37,032 bases of DNA, from contig JAJCZR010000061.1 of NCBI GenBank assembly GCA_029262295.1, positions 1-37,032 on the forward strand, read 5' to 3'. Source of the DNA: Deltaproteobacteria bacterium. Its GTDB lineage: Bacteria; Desulfobacterota_D; UBA1144; Nemesobacterales; Nemesobacteraceae. The notes under the pieces are model-generated. The model did not search any database, was not told where the DNA came from, and saw only the letters and a program-made list of their open reading frames with translations. Of the stretch, positions 24,986 through 33,930 are shown in pieces; the first letter of the stretch is position 1; each line of letters begins with the position of its first letter. The translations under genes and the position numbers were made by a program.

Positions 24986-25862
24986 TGTAATCAACACCCA
25001 TCTTCCAAACACCTTTTTCACGAAAAGCCGGGACGGTCTGTCTTCTTGCTGAGTTTAGAAGCGAATTAAAAGACCTTTTCCTATTTTCAGAATACATTTT
25101 AAGTAAGACTATTTTTTTGCCTTTCAAATATGCAGCTCGTTTATGAAAAGACTCCAGAAGAGATAAATAGATAATCTTGTTCATACTCTCACTTTTATTA
25201 TTATTTTGATACTCACTGAATGAGAAGTGGTAATCTGATCTGATTTTGTTTCTAATAATTATTGGAGGAAACCCAGCTTCCATAAGTTGATAATTTATTA
25301 AGATACGTCCAACCCTTCCATTACCATCACAAAAGGGATGTATAGTTTCAAATTCAAGATGAAAGTTTATTATTTTTTGAAGGAAATAAGTCTCAGTATC
25401 CAACTTGTAATTTAACAAAAGCTCATCAATCATTGTTTCCACCTCATCGGGTGGGGGAGCTATATAAGTGCCAACCCTCACATACTCATTTTCCTTCCGA
25501 AACCTTCCCGCAATATCATCATCAATATTTGTAATCAACATATTATGTAGAAATAGAACTAGTTCTTTATCAAGAGGCCTGGGTTGATTTATTTTTTTTA
25601 TATAACTATAAATTCTGGCAAGATTTTTTGCTTCAAAAACTTCCCTGATAGAAATATTTCTTGAAACCTCAAGTCCCATTAAAATCCTTTCGGTCTCATC
25701 AATAGTTAATGTAGAATTTTCAATTGCATTCGAGTTATATACTGATTCAGGAAGTTCTGCTTCAAAAATGATATCAAGTAGAGAATCTTTTCCCTTGCTT
25801 AGACTCTCAAATTCCTTTTTAAGAGAGTTTATCTTAATTTTGTTATTTTTCGTTAATTTCAT
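24981..25862 (-). CDS. Fic family protein, class II (N-terminal inhibitory motif)
   Basis: 293 residues. The catalytic Fic loop HPFCDGNGRVGR (175-186) matches HPFx(D/E)GNGRxxR in full, so AMP transfer from ATP to a hydroxyl of a target protein is expected. The inhibitory motif SNAIEN (44-49, form (S/T)xxxE(G/N)) lies N-terminal, as in class II enzymes that hold themselves inactive. The C-terminus ends in a short HTH-like piece (FNSLLNSARRQTVPAFREKGVWKMG). The target is unknown. The promoter has an operator-like inverted repeat, and TATACT sits 6 bases before the ATG, suggesting a leaderless transcript. Confidence 0.92.
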   Translation of the reverse strand: MKLTKNNKIKINSLKKEFESLSKGKDSLLDIIFEAELPESVYNSNAIENSTLTIDETERILMGLEVSRNISIREVFEAKNLARIYSYIKKINQPRPLDKELVLFLHNMLITNIDDDIAGRFRKENEYVRVGTYIAPPPDEVETMIDELLLNYKLDTETYFLQKIINFHLEFETIHPFCDGNGRVGRILINYQLMEAGFPPIIIRNKIRSDYHFSFSEYQNNNKSESMNKIIYLSLLESFHKRAAYLKGKKIVLLKMYSENRKRSFNSLLNSARRQTVPAFREKGVWKMGVDYK

Positions 25863-25878
25863 GCAAAAAGTATATGCT

Positions 25879-25936
25879 ATTAACGATTTTTTATCAAGAA
25901 ATCGTTAATATTGCTCAAAATTACTGATTATTAACG
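25879..25936 (-). promoter_or_regulatory. Operator-like TTAACG repeats at the fic promoter
   Basis: ATTAACGATTT (25879-25889) and AAATCGTTAAT (25899-25909) form a perfect 11-bp inverted repeat with a 9-base spacer; a third half-site TTAACG is at 25931-25936. The repeat lies where the -35/spacer region would be, upstream of TATACT (25869-25874, minus strand). A repressor bound here would block the fic promoter. Confidence 0.6.
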
Positions 25937-25996
25937 TTTTTTGGAGTTTGGAAAAATTTATTGATTATGAAGAAAAGAGGAGAAAAGCTAAGTTTA

Positions 25997-27967
25997 CTAA
26001 AAAACCAGGACTGCAACTATCAATATAACACCGCAGACCATAGCAACAGCGTAGTATCTTGTAAGCCCGGATTGAAAAGAACTCATCTTTCTTGAGAGGT
26101 TTTTAACAGAATCACTAAGTCCATTTAATGCACCATCTACAACAGATTTATCAAAGTTTGAGAACTGACGGGAAAAATCATTAAATGGCTCAACAAAAAT
26201 ATCATTGTATATCTCATCCACATACCATTTGTTGAGCGAACCTTTGTAGAGGCCTTTTATGATATTGCCCTTTTCCACTTTCTTCGAAAGCACATTTGGA
26301 ATTACCATAAACTGAATGATGGCAATCAGGATACCAAGAAAAGCTGCACCAATGGAAATAAAAACCAGTGCCCAATGGCCTAGATGAAAGCCACTTCCGT
26401 GAGGAGCTTCATGAGGAAGCATAGAAACTGAACTTGCAAGAAACTCTTCAATAAGGTTTGGAAAATGACTCAGTCCAACTCCTTCACTCATAAAATGAGG
26501 AACACCTATCAACCCACCAATCACTGAAAGGATAGCCAAAACTATCAGAGGAATTGTCATGCTTCTTGGTGATTCATGGATATTCTTTTTTACCTCTGTA
26601 GACATGCGAGGGGAACCTTCAAATGTGAGAATATAAAGCCTTGTCATGTAGTAAGCAGTAAAAACTGCAGTAATGCAGCCAATAATCCAGAAAAAAGTGT
26701 TGCCACTATTATAAACAGAAGCAAGTATCTCATCTTTACTGAAAAAACCGGAAAGAAGAGGAAATCCGGAGATTGCGAGCGTGCCAATCAGAAATGTTAT
26801 AGCTGTGGTTGGGATCATCTTTCTAAGCCCACCCATATTCCTTATATCCTGATCGTCAGACATTGCGTGAATAACACTTCCTGAACCCAAAAATAAAAGA
26901 GCTTTAAAAAATGCGTGTGTTACAACATGGAATATAGCAAACATATAGGCTCCTACACCAGCAGCCATAAACATATACCCAAGCTGGCTTACCGTGGAGT
27001 AGGCAAGCACCTTTTTTATATCATTTTGAGTGAGCGCAATTGTGGCAGCAAGAAAAGCTGTAAGTGAGGCTACTGCTAATATAACATTGAGGGCAATCGG
27101 GCTCATATTGAATATCATGCTGCATCTACTCACCATGTAGACCCCGGCCGTAACCATTGTGGCAGCATGAATAAGTGCACTCACGGCTGTTGGACCAGCC
27201 ATAGCATCTGGAAGCCAAACATAAAGTGGGAACTGTGCTGATTTTCCAACTGCCCCCACAAATAGAAGCAGCGCAATAGCAGTAATTATAGAGACAGAAA
27301 TTCCTCCGGCAAAAACCGGGTCTGCAAGTTTGGAAAAAACATCCTGATAATTAAGTGAACCAAACACAGTAAAGATCAAAAATATTCCAAGTATAAAGCC
27401 AAAATCGCCTATCCTGTTTACAATAAATGCCTTTCTTCCGGCATAGGCTTTTAGAGAATCTTCATACCAAAAACCTATAAGAAGGTAAGAGGCAAGCCCT
27501 ACTCCTTCCCAGCCAACAAACATCATTAGAAAGTTGTTGCCGAGGACAAGCATAAGCATAAAGAAAATAAATATATTTAGATATGTAAAATACCTTGCAT
27601 AAGACTTATCATGGTGCATATAACCAATAGAGTAGACATGTATTAGAAATCCAACCCAGCATACAACCATTGCCATTACTGCAGATAGTGTGTCAAAAAG
27701 AAGTTCAAATTTTATATTCATCTCACCAGATGGTATCCAGGTGAAAAATTCGCTTACTATTAAACGGCTATCAGGATCAGATTTTATAAGGTTAATGAAA
27801 AGGTATGTTGAAAGTAGGGCAGATATAAGAATTGCACCGCATGCAATATAGGAAATAACTTCTTTATTATCGGGTTTTGAAGTAAGTTTTTTTGAGATCC
27901 CGCTCGCATAAAGAAGACCGTTAATCAGTGCGCCAATAAGCGGGGCTAAAACAATTATTGCAAGCAA
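25997..27967 (-). CDS. nuoL: NADH-quinone oxidoreductase subunit L
   Basis: 656 residues, very hydrophobic, with the Proton_antipo_N piece (SYARYFTYLNIFIFFMLMLV) and the antiporter-like core: GWEGVGLASYLLIGFWY, KSAQFPLYVWLPDAMAGPTAVSALIHAATMVTAGVYM with the functional lysines and glutamate (VGWEG). A C-terminal lateral helix segment follows (IYNDIFVEPFNDFSRQF). It is one of the three proton-pumping membrane subunits of complex I. The start is TTG at 27967 after a GGAGG site. Order nuoJ-K-L with 2 and about 20 base gaps; no nuoM or nuoN follows, the next gene being fic after a break. Confidence 0.95.
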   Translation of the reverse strand: MLAIIVLAPLIGALINGLLYASGISKKLTSKPDNKEVISYIACGAILISALLSTYLFINLIKSDPDSRLIVSEFFTWIPSGEMNIKFELLFDTLSAVMAMVVCWVGFLIHVYSIGYMHHDKSYARYFTYLNIFIFFMLMLVLGNNFLMMFVGWEGVGLASYLLIGFWYEDSLKAYAGRKAFIVNRIGDFGFILGIFLIFTVFGSLNYQDVFSKLADPVFAGGISVSIITAIALLLFVGAVGKSAQFPLYVWLPDAMAGPTAVSALIHAATMVTAGVYMVSRCSMIFNMSPIALNVILAVASLTAFLAATIALTQNDIKKVLAYSTVSQLGYMFMAAGVGAYMFAIFHVVTHAFFKALLFLGSGSVIHAMSDDQDIRNMGGLRKMIPTTAITFLIGTLAISGFPLLSGFFSKDEILASVYNSGNTFFWIIGCITAVFTAYYMTRLYILTFEGSPRMSTEVKKNIHESPRSMTIPLIVLAILSVIGGLIGVPHFMSEGVGLSHFPNLIEEFLASSVSMLPHEAPHGSGFHLGHWALVFISIGAAFLGILIAIIQFMVIPNVLSKKVEKGNIIKGLYKGSLNKWYVDEIYNDIFVEPFNDFSRQFSNFDKSVVDGALNGLSDSVKNLSRKMSSFQSGLTRYYAVAMVCGVILIVAVLVF

Positions 27968-27986
27968 CTAAATAAACCTCCGAAGA

Positions 27987-28292
27987 TCAACCTTTAAGAA
28001 TTTTAAGAAGATCAATATCAAGACTCTGCCTTTGTTTATAAATTGCCACAACAAAAGCAAGCCCTACTGCCACTTCTGCCGCAGCAACAGTGATTGTCAT
28101 AAGTATAAAGACATGGCCAGCCATACCACCATGCAACTTTGAAAATGCTATAAATGCAAGATTACAGGCATTAAGCATAAGCTCAAGGCACATCAGAACA
28201 ACCAGAATATTTCTCCTTGTCATAACACCATAAACACCAATGGCAAAAAGAATTGCACTTAACACTATGTAATGTGAAACGGTAATTTCCAT
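27987..28292 (-). CDS. nuoK: NADH-quinone oxidoreductase subunit K
   Basis: 101 residues with three transmembrane helices, the normal NuoK size. The conserved glutamates lie in MCLELMLNACNLAF and in VAAAEVAVGLAFVVA, which form part of the proton path of complex I. A GAGG ribosome site precedes the ATG. Its start is separated from the nuoJ stop by a single base, so translation is coupled. Confidence 0.96.
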   Translation of the reverse strand: MEITVSHYIVLSAILFAIGVYGVMTRRNILVVLMCLELMLNACNLAFIAFSKLHGGMAGHVFILMTITVAAAEVAVGLAFVVAIYKQRQSLDIDLLKILKG

Positions 28293-28293
28293 C

Positions 28294-28800
28294 TTAAGCT
28301 TTCCTCACCTTTGCAATTACCACTACTCCCACAATTGCCACTACAATGAGTATTGAAGTAAGCTCAAAAGGAAGTAAGTAATCTGTAAAAAGTAATGTTC
28401 CAACTTCTTTTACAGTTCCAAAATTTTCTGGATCCGAAAGTTTTGAAAAAGATTTTGATGTGATAAAGAGTTTTGAAGCGAAGTAGCCCACAATAATTAT
28501 AAAAACAAACAAAAAAGTGAGCCTTCTTGGGATATTAAGGGCATCAAAACGTAGCTCATCATCCTTGATATTCAAGAACATTACGGTAAACAAAAACAGT
28601 ACCATTATTGCACCAGCATAAACCAAAACCTGTATGGCCGCTGCAAAATGTGCATTTAATAATATAAAAAGAACAGCAGTTGAAAAAAGTGTAAGAACAA
28701 GTGAAATAGCACTGATTACAGGGTTTTTATTGCTTACGACCATAATCGCCCCTGCAATTGAAAGAATTGAAAAGATATAGAAGATGATGTTTTGAGACAA
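28294..28800 (-). CDS. nuoJ: NADH-quinone oxidoreductase subunit J
   Basis: 168 residues with five predicted helices. The conserved VLVYAGAIMVLFLFTVMFLNI of NuoJ helix 3 is clear and the C-terminal VVAIVGVVVIAKVRK fits the family. It belongs to the membrane arm of complex I. The start is TTG at 28800 with an AGGA about 11 bases before it. It is the first gene of the nuoJKL cluster; no other nuo gene precedes it in the window. Confidence 0.93.
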   Translation of the reverse strand: MSQNIIFYIFSILSIAGAIMVVSNKNPVISAISLVLTLFSTAVLFILLNAHFAAAIQVLVYAGAIMVLFLFTVMFLNIKDDELRFDALNIPRRLTFLFVFIIIVGYFASKLFITSKSFSKLSDPENFGTVKEVGTLLFTDYLLPFELTSILIVVAIVGVVVIAKVRKA

Positions 28801-28890
28801 AATATTTAATCCTTAAAGGAAGCAAATTGCTGAATAATCACAATGAATTATAGTTGTTAAGATTATATAGTCAAACATGAAAAAGGAATA

Positions 28891-29559
28891 TTATCTGCTT
28901 TTTTTAACGCCCACTTTACAGCAATAGTCCACAACTGGACATTCACTGCAAAAAGGAGAGATAGGGCGGCATATTTTTTGCCCAAAAGCAACCAGAATTG
29001 AATTATATTCGATCCAGTATCTTTGAGGCAGTTTATCCCTAAGCTTCATCTCAGTTGCATGGGGATCCTTTGTTTTCAGATACCCTAACCTGTTTGATAT
29101 TCTATGCACATGTATATCAACGCAAATCGCCGGCTTTGCAAACCCAAGTGAGACAACAAGATTTGCAGTCTTTCTACCAACTCCATCAAACTTCAAAAGC
29201 TCATCAAGATCATCCGGGACTTCGGAATTATATTTTTCAATTAACTCTTTACATGCCTTCAAAATATTCTTTGATTTAACACGATAAAAGCCAACTGGAT
29301 AGATAAGTTCTTGAAGTTCCTTTTCAGTAAGCTTCACCATTTTTTTTGGTGTATCAGCCTTTTTGAAAAGCCGCTTTGAAGCCTCAGCAGTGGTTTCATC
29401 TTTGGTTCTAAGGCTTAAAATAGTGGAAATTAAAACCTTAAAAGGGTCTTTTGAAGAAACTGAAGTGAGCGTAACTATAGGCACATCCCACTTCTTTGAT
29501 TCCTTTCTTAGAATTTTGAGAACTTTGGAAATATCATTATCTTCAAACTTTTTCGGCAC
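28891..29559 (-). CDS. nth: Endonuclease III (DNA glycosylase/AP lyase)
   Basis: 222 residues. The helix-hairpin-helix [20 protein letters not shown] carries the Schiff-base K130, catalytic D148 is in [15 protein letters not shown], and the four-cysteine 4Fe-4S loop C-x6-C-x2-C-x5-C is present ([17 protein letters not shown]). It removes oxidised pyrimidines and nicks the abasic site. The chosen start is GTG at 29559 (VPKKFED); no ribosome site is apparent and a TTAGG-like repeat lies just upstream. Single gene on this strand after a break from nuoJ. Confidence 0.95.
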   Translation of the reverse strand: MPKKFEDNDISKVLKILRKESKKWDVPIVTLTSVSSKDPFKVLISTILSLRTKDETTAEASKRLFKKADTPKKMVKLTEKELQELIYPVGFYRVKSKNILKACKELIEKYNSEVPDDLDELLKFDGVGRKTANLVVSLGFAKPAICVDIHVHRISNRLGYLKTKDPHATEMKLRDKLPQRYWIEYNSILVAFGQKICRPISPFCSECPVVDYCCKVGVKKSR

Positions 29560-29601
29560 AGGTTAGATGTTAGGGTTTTTGAAGATAAATGCAAATATTA
29601 T

Positions 29602-29635
29602 TAACAGGGTTATCTAGTATCGGACAACCCTGTTA
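29602..29635. terminator. Hairpin after the sigma factor gene (weak terminator)
   Basis: TAACAGGGTT (29602-29611) pairs perfectly with AACCCTGTTA (29626-29635) around a 14-base loop. It lies between the sigma factor stop (29679) and the nth start. No long T-run follows on either strand, so it could be a weak terminator or a processing hairpin. Confidence 0.5.
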
Positions 29636-29678
29636 GTTTTAAAATTTAAGAATTACCTTTTATACTTGCCAGATAGTC

Positions 29679-30854
29679 TTAAGCTGCGTTTTCCAAAAGG
29701 CTTCGAAGCACTGGTGCAGATCTTGATTTCCTGAGCCGTACAAGGGCCTTTTTCTCAATTTGCCTTATGCGCTCTCTTGTTAACCGGTAAATTTTACCAA
29801 TCTCATCAAGAGTCAGAGCATCTTCATAGCCAATTCCAAACCTCATTTTCAATACATCTCTTTCTCTTGGTTTAAGATTATGAAGAGCATCCTCCAGATT
29901 TTTAGGAAGTGACATCTCTGCAAGCATTGAATCAGCAGAGGTAAGTTTCTCATCAGCAACAAAATCAAGATATGTTGCATTGTCGCCATCCCAGACGGGC
30001 GAATCAAGGGTTACAGTCTTGATTCCTGCACCAAGTATTCTTTTTACACTCTCGATCGACAAATCACCTTCCTCTGCTATCTCATCGGCAAGAGGTTCTC
30101 TTCCATACTCTTTTAACAACTTCATACGAAGTTCTCTTACTTTTGATGATTGCTCAAGGATATAAGCAGGCACTTTTACAGTTCTTGTCTGACTGTATAT
30201 GCCCCTTGTCATCGATTGATTTATCCACCAGCAGGCATAAGTCGAGAATCTGTAGCCTTTGGAATAATCAAACTTCTCCACTGCTTTTATCAGACCAATA
30301 TTTCCTTCCTGGATAAGGTCCATAAAAGATACACCTCTTCCAAGATAACGTTTTGCCATACTTGCAACAAGACGAAGGTTGCATTTCACAAATTTGTTTC
30401 TAAGATTGTTGAACTTGGTTATATATGATTTTAGTTTTGCAATATTATTTAATAGTTCTTTTTCTTTCTTGCTCAACTTCTCTTTTTCTTCAAACTTTTG
30501 CGAATAATTATTCAAAAAATTAAAAAGTAGTTCATTATTACCGGGAATACGCTCTTTTATATGAGATTTAATACTGCCTTTCAAAACCTTTATCCACTTC
30601 TCACAATTAGCAATCTGTGCAGAAATATTTATTTCGTCTTTAGGCCTTAAAAGTGATTCATGAGCTACATCCTTAAAATAAGAATTAATAAGGCGTAAAT
30701 CTGGATTTATTTCCACAAATCCCTTTGAAACATTCTTTGGACTCTGACTTTCCTGATCAGTTTCATAATCCTTATCTATTGACTTATTAATATCAATATC
30801 TTTGGAATCATGCTGATCCTCAAAAAATTCGTCATACTGAATTTCTTTCCCCAT
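29679..30854 (-). CDS. Sigma-70 family RNA polymerase sigma factor (RpoD/RpoS-like)
   Basis: 391 residues. An acidic N-terminus (1-45) is followed by region 1.2 ([24 protein letters not shown]), a Lys-rich helical insert of about 70 residues (83-153), region 2 ([37 protein letters not shown] to [29 protein letters not shown]), region 3, and region 4 ([45 protein letters not shown]). Region 1.1 is absent. Region 2.4 ([12 protein letters not shown] instead of DQARTIRIPVHM) is closer to RpoS-like group 2 factors, so it may be an alternative rather than the main sigma. An AGGAGGTGCC site precedes the ATG. Palindromic boxes upstream suggest special control. Confidence 0.85.
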   Translation of the reverse strand: MGKEIQYDEFFEDQHDSKDIDINKSIDKDYETDQESQSPKNVSKGFVEINPDLRLINSYFKDVAHESLLRPKDEINISAQIANCEKWIKVLKGSIKSHIKERIPGNNELLFNFLNNYSQKFEEKEKLSKKEKELLNNIAKLKSYITKFNNLRNKFVKCNLRLVASMAKRYLGRGVSFMDLIQEGNIGLIKAVEKFDYSKGYRFSTYACWWINQSMTRGIYSQTRTVKVPAYILEQSSKVRELRMKLLKEYGREPLADEIAEEGDLSIESVKRILGAGIKTVTLDSPVWDGDNATYLDFVADEKLTSADSMLAEMSLPKNLEDALHNLKPRERDVLKMRFGIGYEDALTLDEIGKIYRLTRERIRQIEKKALVRLRKSRSAPVLRSLLENAA

Positions 30855-30887
30855 TTGGCACCTCCTTCAATAAAAATTTTTGTTCCG

Positions 30888-30994
30888 TACTTAAAATTTA
30901 GAACGGTATTTTAAGTAGCCTACTTAATTAAACTATCGAAATCCTCAGTTGTTACAAAAAAAAAATTTATTTTTTTTGGATTAAAAAACTGAGG
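30888..30994 (-). promoter_or_regulatory. Cluster of TACTTAA boxes and inverted repeats upstream of the sigma factor
   Basis: TACTTAAAAT (30888-30897) and ATTTTAAGTA (30908-30917) are an inverted pair 10 bases apart. The second overlaps a near-perfect palindrome TTAAGTAG-C-CTACTTAA (30911-30927), giving three TACTTAA boxes in 40 bases. Further out, CCTCAGTT (30943-30950) pairs with AACTGAGG (30987-30994) across A- and T-runs. This is the 200-base leader of the sigma gene; I see no reading frame in it. Confidence 0.55.
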
Positions 30995-31054
30995 AAACGA
31001 CCTTAATAGTTAATACGAATGGGAAATACAAAAAGATGCAGAAAAATTTTTAAC

Positions 31055-31810
31055 TTATTGAATTAAGCCTTCATCACTTACTCCCATACACTTATCCCTT
31101 ATATCATCCCATTTCTGGAAAAAGAGTTTTAGATTTAGCCCGGCTTCTTCAATACTGTTTTGCGAAACAAGGTACAAAATATTTTTAATATCAAAAACAC
31201 TATTCTCGTTCTTTAATGTATAGAGGTGAATATTGCTGCAAATATCACCATAATTAAGGATTAAAAAACTTTTATCATCAAACCCAGATAAAAGATTATC
31301 AAGATGGTTAATGCTCAAAAGAAGTTCGCCTAAGAAAGAAGAAAGTGCATTGCCTCTGGAATCATCTGAGTTTATATTACCCTCAAGAATATTTCGGGCA
31401 TCATCTAATCTTTTTATGGAACTCAAAAGATTAGAGTCATAATGTATCGAATTAAAACCCCAATGAGAGTAAAAGTTTTTTCTTTCATCTTCGGCAACAA
31501 GAATAAACCATTCAAGTGGCACTACGTTTTCAGAAGAAAAAATATTATCTGTGTTATTTGTGGGGGCAATAAAGTATTCACCACTTCCATCTTTCATAAA
31601 AAGACAGTCGTCAACTTCATTTATTTCAATTCCAAGATGATTTGCTATAGACTTTTTGAACGCAGAGTATTCATTGCCAAACCACATTCCAAAAGGAGAA
31701 GTCGGGCCACCCCAGTACTTTTCATAATATTTAACATAATCTTCCCAGTAATCTTGTCTTTCTCTAAAAGAACCAAGAGGTTCGTATACTATTAATGTGC
31801 TTGAAGGCAT
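31055..31810 (-). CDS. Hypothetical protein, 251 aa
   Basis: Soluble and acidic, no signal peptide. The N-terminal third is aromatic-rich (RERQDYWEDYVKYYEKYWGG, FGMWFGNEYSAF); the middle contains CLFMKDGSGEYFIAPTN and VVPLEWFILVAEDERKNFYSHWGFNSIHY; the rest is helical. This reads like a small globular ligand-binding or SMI1/KNR4-like domain followed by a helical part, but I cannot name a family. A TATTAT box ends about 5 bases before the ATG, suggesting a leaderless message. It lies downstream of nothing on its strand and is divergent from the MerR-like gene. Confidence 0.6.
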   Translation of the reverse strand: MPSSTLIVYEPLGSFRERQDYWEDYVKYYEKYWGGPTSPFGMWFGNEYSAFKKSIANHLGIEINEVDDCLFMKDGSGEYFIAPTNNTDNIFSSENVVPLEWFILVAEDERKNFYSHWGFNSIHYDSNLLSSIKRLDDARNILEGNINSDDSRGNALSSFLGELLLSINHLDNLLSGFDDKSFLILNYGDICSNIHLYTLKNENSVFDIKNILYLVSQNSIEEAGLNLKLFFQKWDDIRDKCMGVSDEGLIQ

Positions 31811-31921
31811 ACTATATAATAAAAGGATAGAACTTTAAAAATCAAACACCTTTAAAAAAACTAAATATTAAGGCAACTGTTTCAAAATATTTAATTTTTA
31901 TTAAAATTAGGGTTAAAGACA

Positions 31922-32641
31922 ATGGATGATATAACTTTAGAAGAACTTATTAAGCAGGCCCACAAAAGAAAAATTGATCTTGGTGAAGAGCCTGAGAAAA
32001 CAATTAAGAATTGCTCCGCTATGGGCCTTATTCCCAAACCTGCGAGGAAGAAGAAAAAAGATGGGAGTGGAATTACACTTGTCTACCCTGAAAAGACACT
32101 AAATAAACTCAGGCACATAAAAGCCCTTAAATCTGAAGGGCTAACCCTGGAGCAGATAAGGGACAACTTTGCCATTTTATATGTGCAAAATTCATTATCT
32201 GATCTTTTTAAAGATGCTGATGACAACAAAGTAAAGCAGCTTGCAAAGATGATTGGTGGAAAAGAAAAAGAACTTGAAGCAATGGTTGAATCACCTCTTG
32301 TGTATTTGATTGAAGGTATGTCATCAAAAGAAGCAAAAAAATTACTTACTCTTTTTTGTGGGGTTGGTTTTTACTCTATGCTTGAAGCTCAAAAAGAACT
32401 TGAAAAGTTTAATTTTAATGATGCAAGGAAGGCATTATTTAAAGCGATCTTTTACAACTCGATAGCTATGCTCAGAATGGCAAGGACCACAAATGATAAA
32501 AACCTTGAAAAAGCTGCCTCCAAAGTCTATGAAGAAATGGTGCTTGAACCTATAAGCAAGGCAAGCAGCCTTGTAAGAAAACAGTTTATTAACTCTGTTG
32601 AGGACTACCTTGAAGAAAAAGGTTTTGATAAAATTGATTAG
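31922..32641 (+). CDS. MerR-like winged-helix regulator
   Basis: 239 residues. The N-terminal 75 residues form a MerR-like DNA-binding domain (TIKNCSAMGLIPKPARKKKK, YPEKTLNKLRHIKALKSEGLTLEQIRDNF), with the wing KKKDGSGITLVYP. The C-terminal 150 residues are helical and contain SPLVYLIEGMSSKEAKKLLTLFCGVGFYSMLEAQKELEKFNFNDARKALFKAIFYNSIAMLRM; no metal-binding Cys cluster typical of MerR is present, so the effector is unknown. A weak site (AGGGTTAAAG) precedes the ATG. It faces the PAS protein gene tail to tail with an 11-base gap. Confidence 0.8.
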   Translation: MDDITLEELIKQAHKRKIDLGEEPEKTIKNCSAMGLIPKPARKKKKDGSGITLVYPEKTLNKLRHIKALKSEGLTLEQIRDNFAILYVQNSLSDLFKDADDNKVKQLAKMIGGKEKELEAMVESPLVYLIEGMSSKEAKKLLTLFCGVGFYSMLEAQKELEKFNFNDARKALFKAIFYNSIAMLRMARTTNDKNLEKAASKVYEEMVLEPISKASSLVRKQFINSVEDYLEEKGFDKID

Positions 32642-32651
32642 ATCTCAAAGA

Positions 32652-33647
32652 CTAAATGTCATCAAGAAAATCGAGACTATCAATATCATGTAAATCTTCC
32701 GTGGAAATCGAGTAAATATTACTTTTTTGTTCAGGCAAATCAGAATCTATTTTTTTGACTGTCTTTGTATCATAATCAATACCATCTTTTTCAGAAGAAT
32801 CGCTGATTTGTCTTCCGGGCTCATCATCTATTTCAAGATCAATTGATAATCCCTCATCCATTGAATTAAAGTTTTCTTTTAACTCAGCTTTTGTACTACT
32901 TATTTCAACTTCTGGGCTTCCCAATATTTCAGTGTCCATATCTTCTTTATCAGTAACCACTTTTAAAGAAATTTCTTTCTCTTTATCAACTGGCTTTTTC
33001 TCAACATTTACGTTTTCAGTTTTACCATTTTTCTCTTCAATTTTAATAACAGCATCATTATCAATATCATTAAAACTAAGCTCATTAATTGACAACTCTT
33101 TTGGTTTGTTTGGAAGTTTAGCTTTAACCTTAGTTTGTTCTTTCGAGGGTTTTGTATCTTCAATCTCCCTTAACTTTTTAAATGTCAGAATTATCTTGTT
33201 AAGCTCACCACTGTCTTTATATTTTGGACTTGCTTTATACTGGATTTCAAATTTGAGGTTATCTTTACTTTTTAAGATTATATCCCTGGTGAGTTCAATT
33301 TTTGAATCAGTTTCTAATACCTTAGATATAGGATCATCAAGTTGATCAAGGCTTTGAGAATCATAAATATTAAATACTTCACACACTTTTTTATTCATTG
33401 CATCAGTTATGTACCAGCCCGTAAGTTCCTGCGCCTCTAAATTAATGTATCTAACTTCTCCCTTTTCATTGGTAAAAATAATTGCATCAGGAGAAATATT
33501 AGTGTTGTCAAAATGGGAAGGCCCATTTGTAACCTTATTTTTCACATTATTTACTGTATGATTTGATACATTCTGGTTACCATAGTGATAATCGAAATCA
33601 GGTTCCAGGCTTATTGAATTAACATCTTTTAACTGTGCATTCTGCAT
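32652..33647 (-). CDS. PAS-domain protein with long acidic disordered tail
   Basis: 331 residues from ATG 33647, chosen because GGTGAGG precedes it (a longer form to 33704 would add a hydrophobic 19 residues, MLLVLIVITKTNFYG, with no ribosome site). A PAS domain lies at about 55-165 (ISPDAIIFTNEKGEVRYINLEAQELTGWYITDAMNKKVCEVFNIYD). The rest is low-complexity, Asp/Glu/Lys/Ser rich, and ends in short acidic motifs (LHDIDSLDFLDDI). No kinase, GGDEF or HTH output is attached, so signalling would be through a partner. Convergent with the MerR-like gene. Confidence 0.75.
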   Translation of the reverse strand: MQNAQLKDVNSISLEPDFDYHYGNQNVSNHTVNNVKNKVTNGPSHFDNTNISPDAIIFTNEKGEVRYINLEAQELTGWYITDAMNKKVCEVFNIYDSQSLDQLDDPISKVLETDSKIELTRDIILKSKDNLKFEIQYKASPKYKDSGELNKIILTFKKLREIEDTKPSKEQTKVKAKLPNKPKELSINELSFNDIDNDAVIKIEEKNGKTENVNVEKKPVDKEKEISLKVVTDKEDMDTEILGSPEVEISSTKAELKENFNSMDEGLSIDLEIDDEPGRQISDSSEKDGIDYDTKTVKKIDSDLPEQKSNIYSISTEDLHDIDSLDFLDDI

Positions 33648-33930
33648 TTTAAAAACCTCACCATAAAAATTTGTTTTCGTAATTACTATTAATACAAGTA
33701 ACATGCCAAAAAGGGATGCACCTTATCTTACGCATAAAAAGGGCTTATTAGATTATTTTAATAGATATGTTTGTTTCAACACAGAAAATAATGTGCATAA
33801 TTTTGCATTGTTAACTTTGAATTGTTACAAATTTTGGGAAATGGCTAAAATTTTTACTTTTTATAGTGCAAAAACAATCGCATTATCAATTAATATTAAT
33901 TTCAACTTCATTCCAACTCTTAAAATTCTG

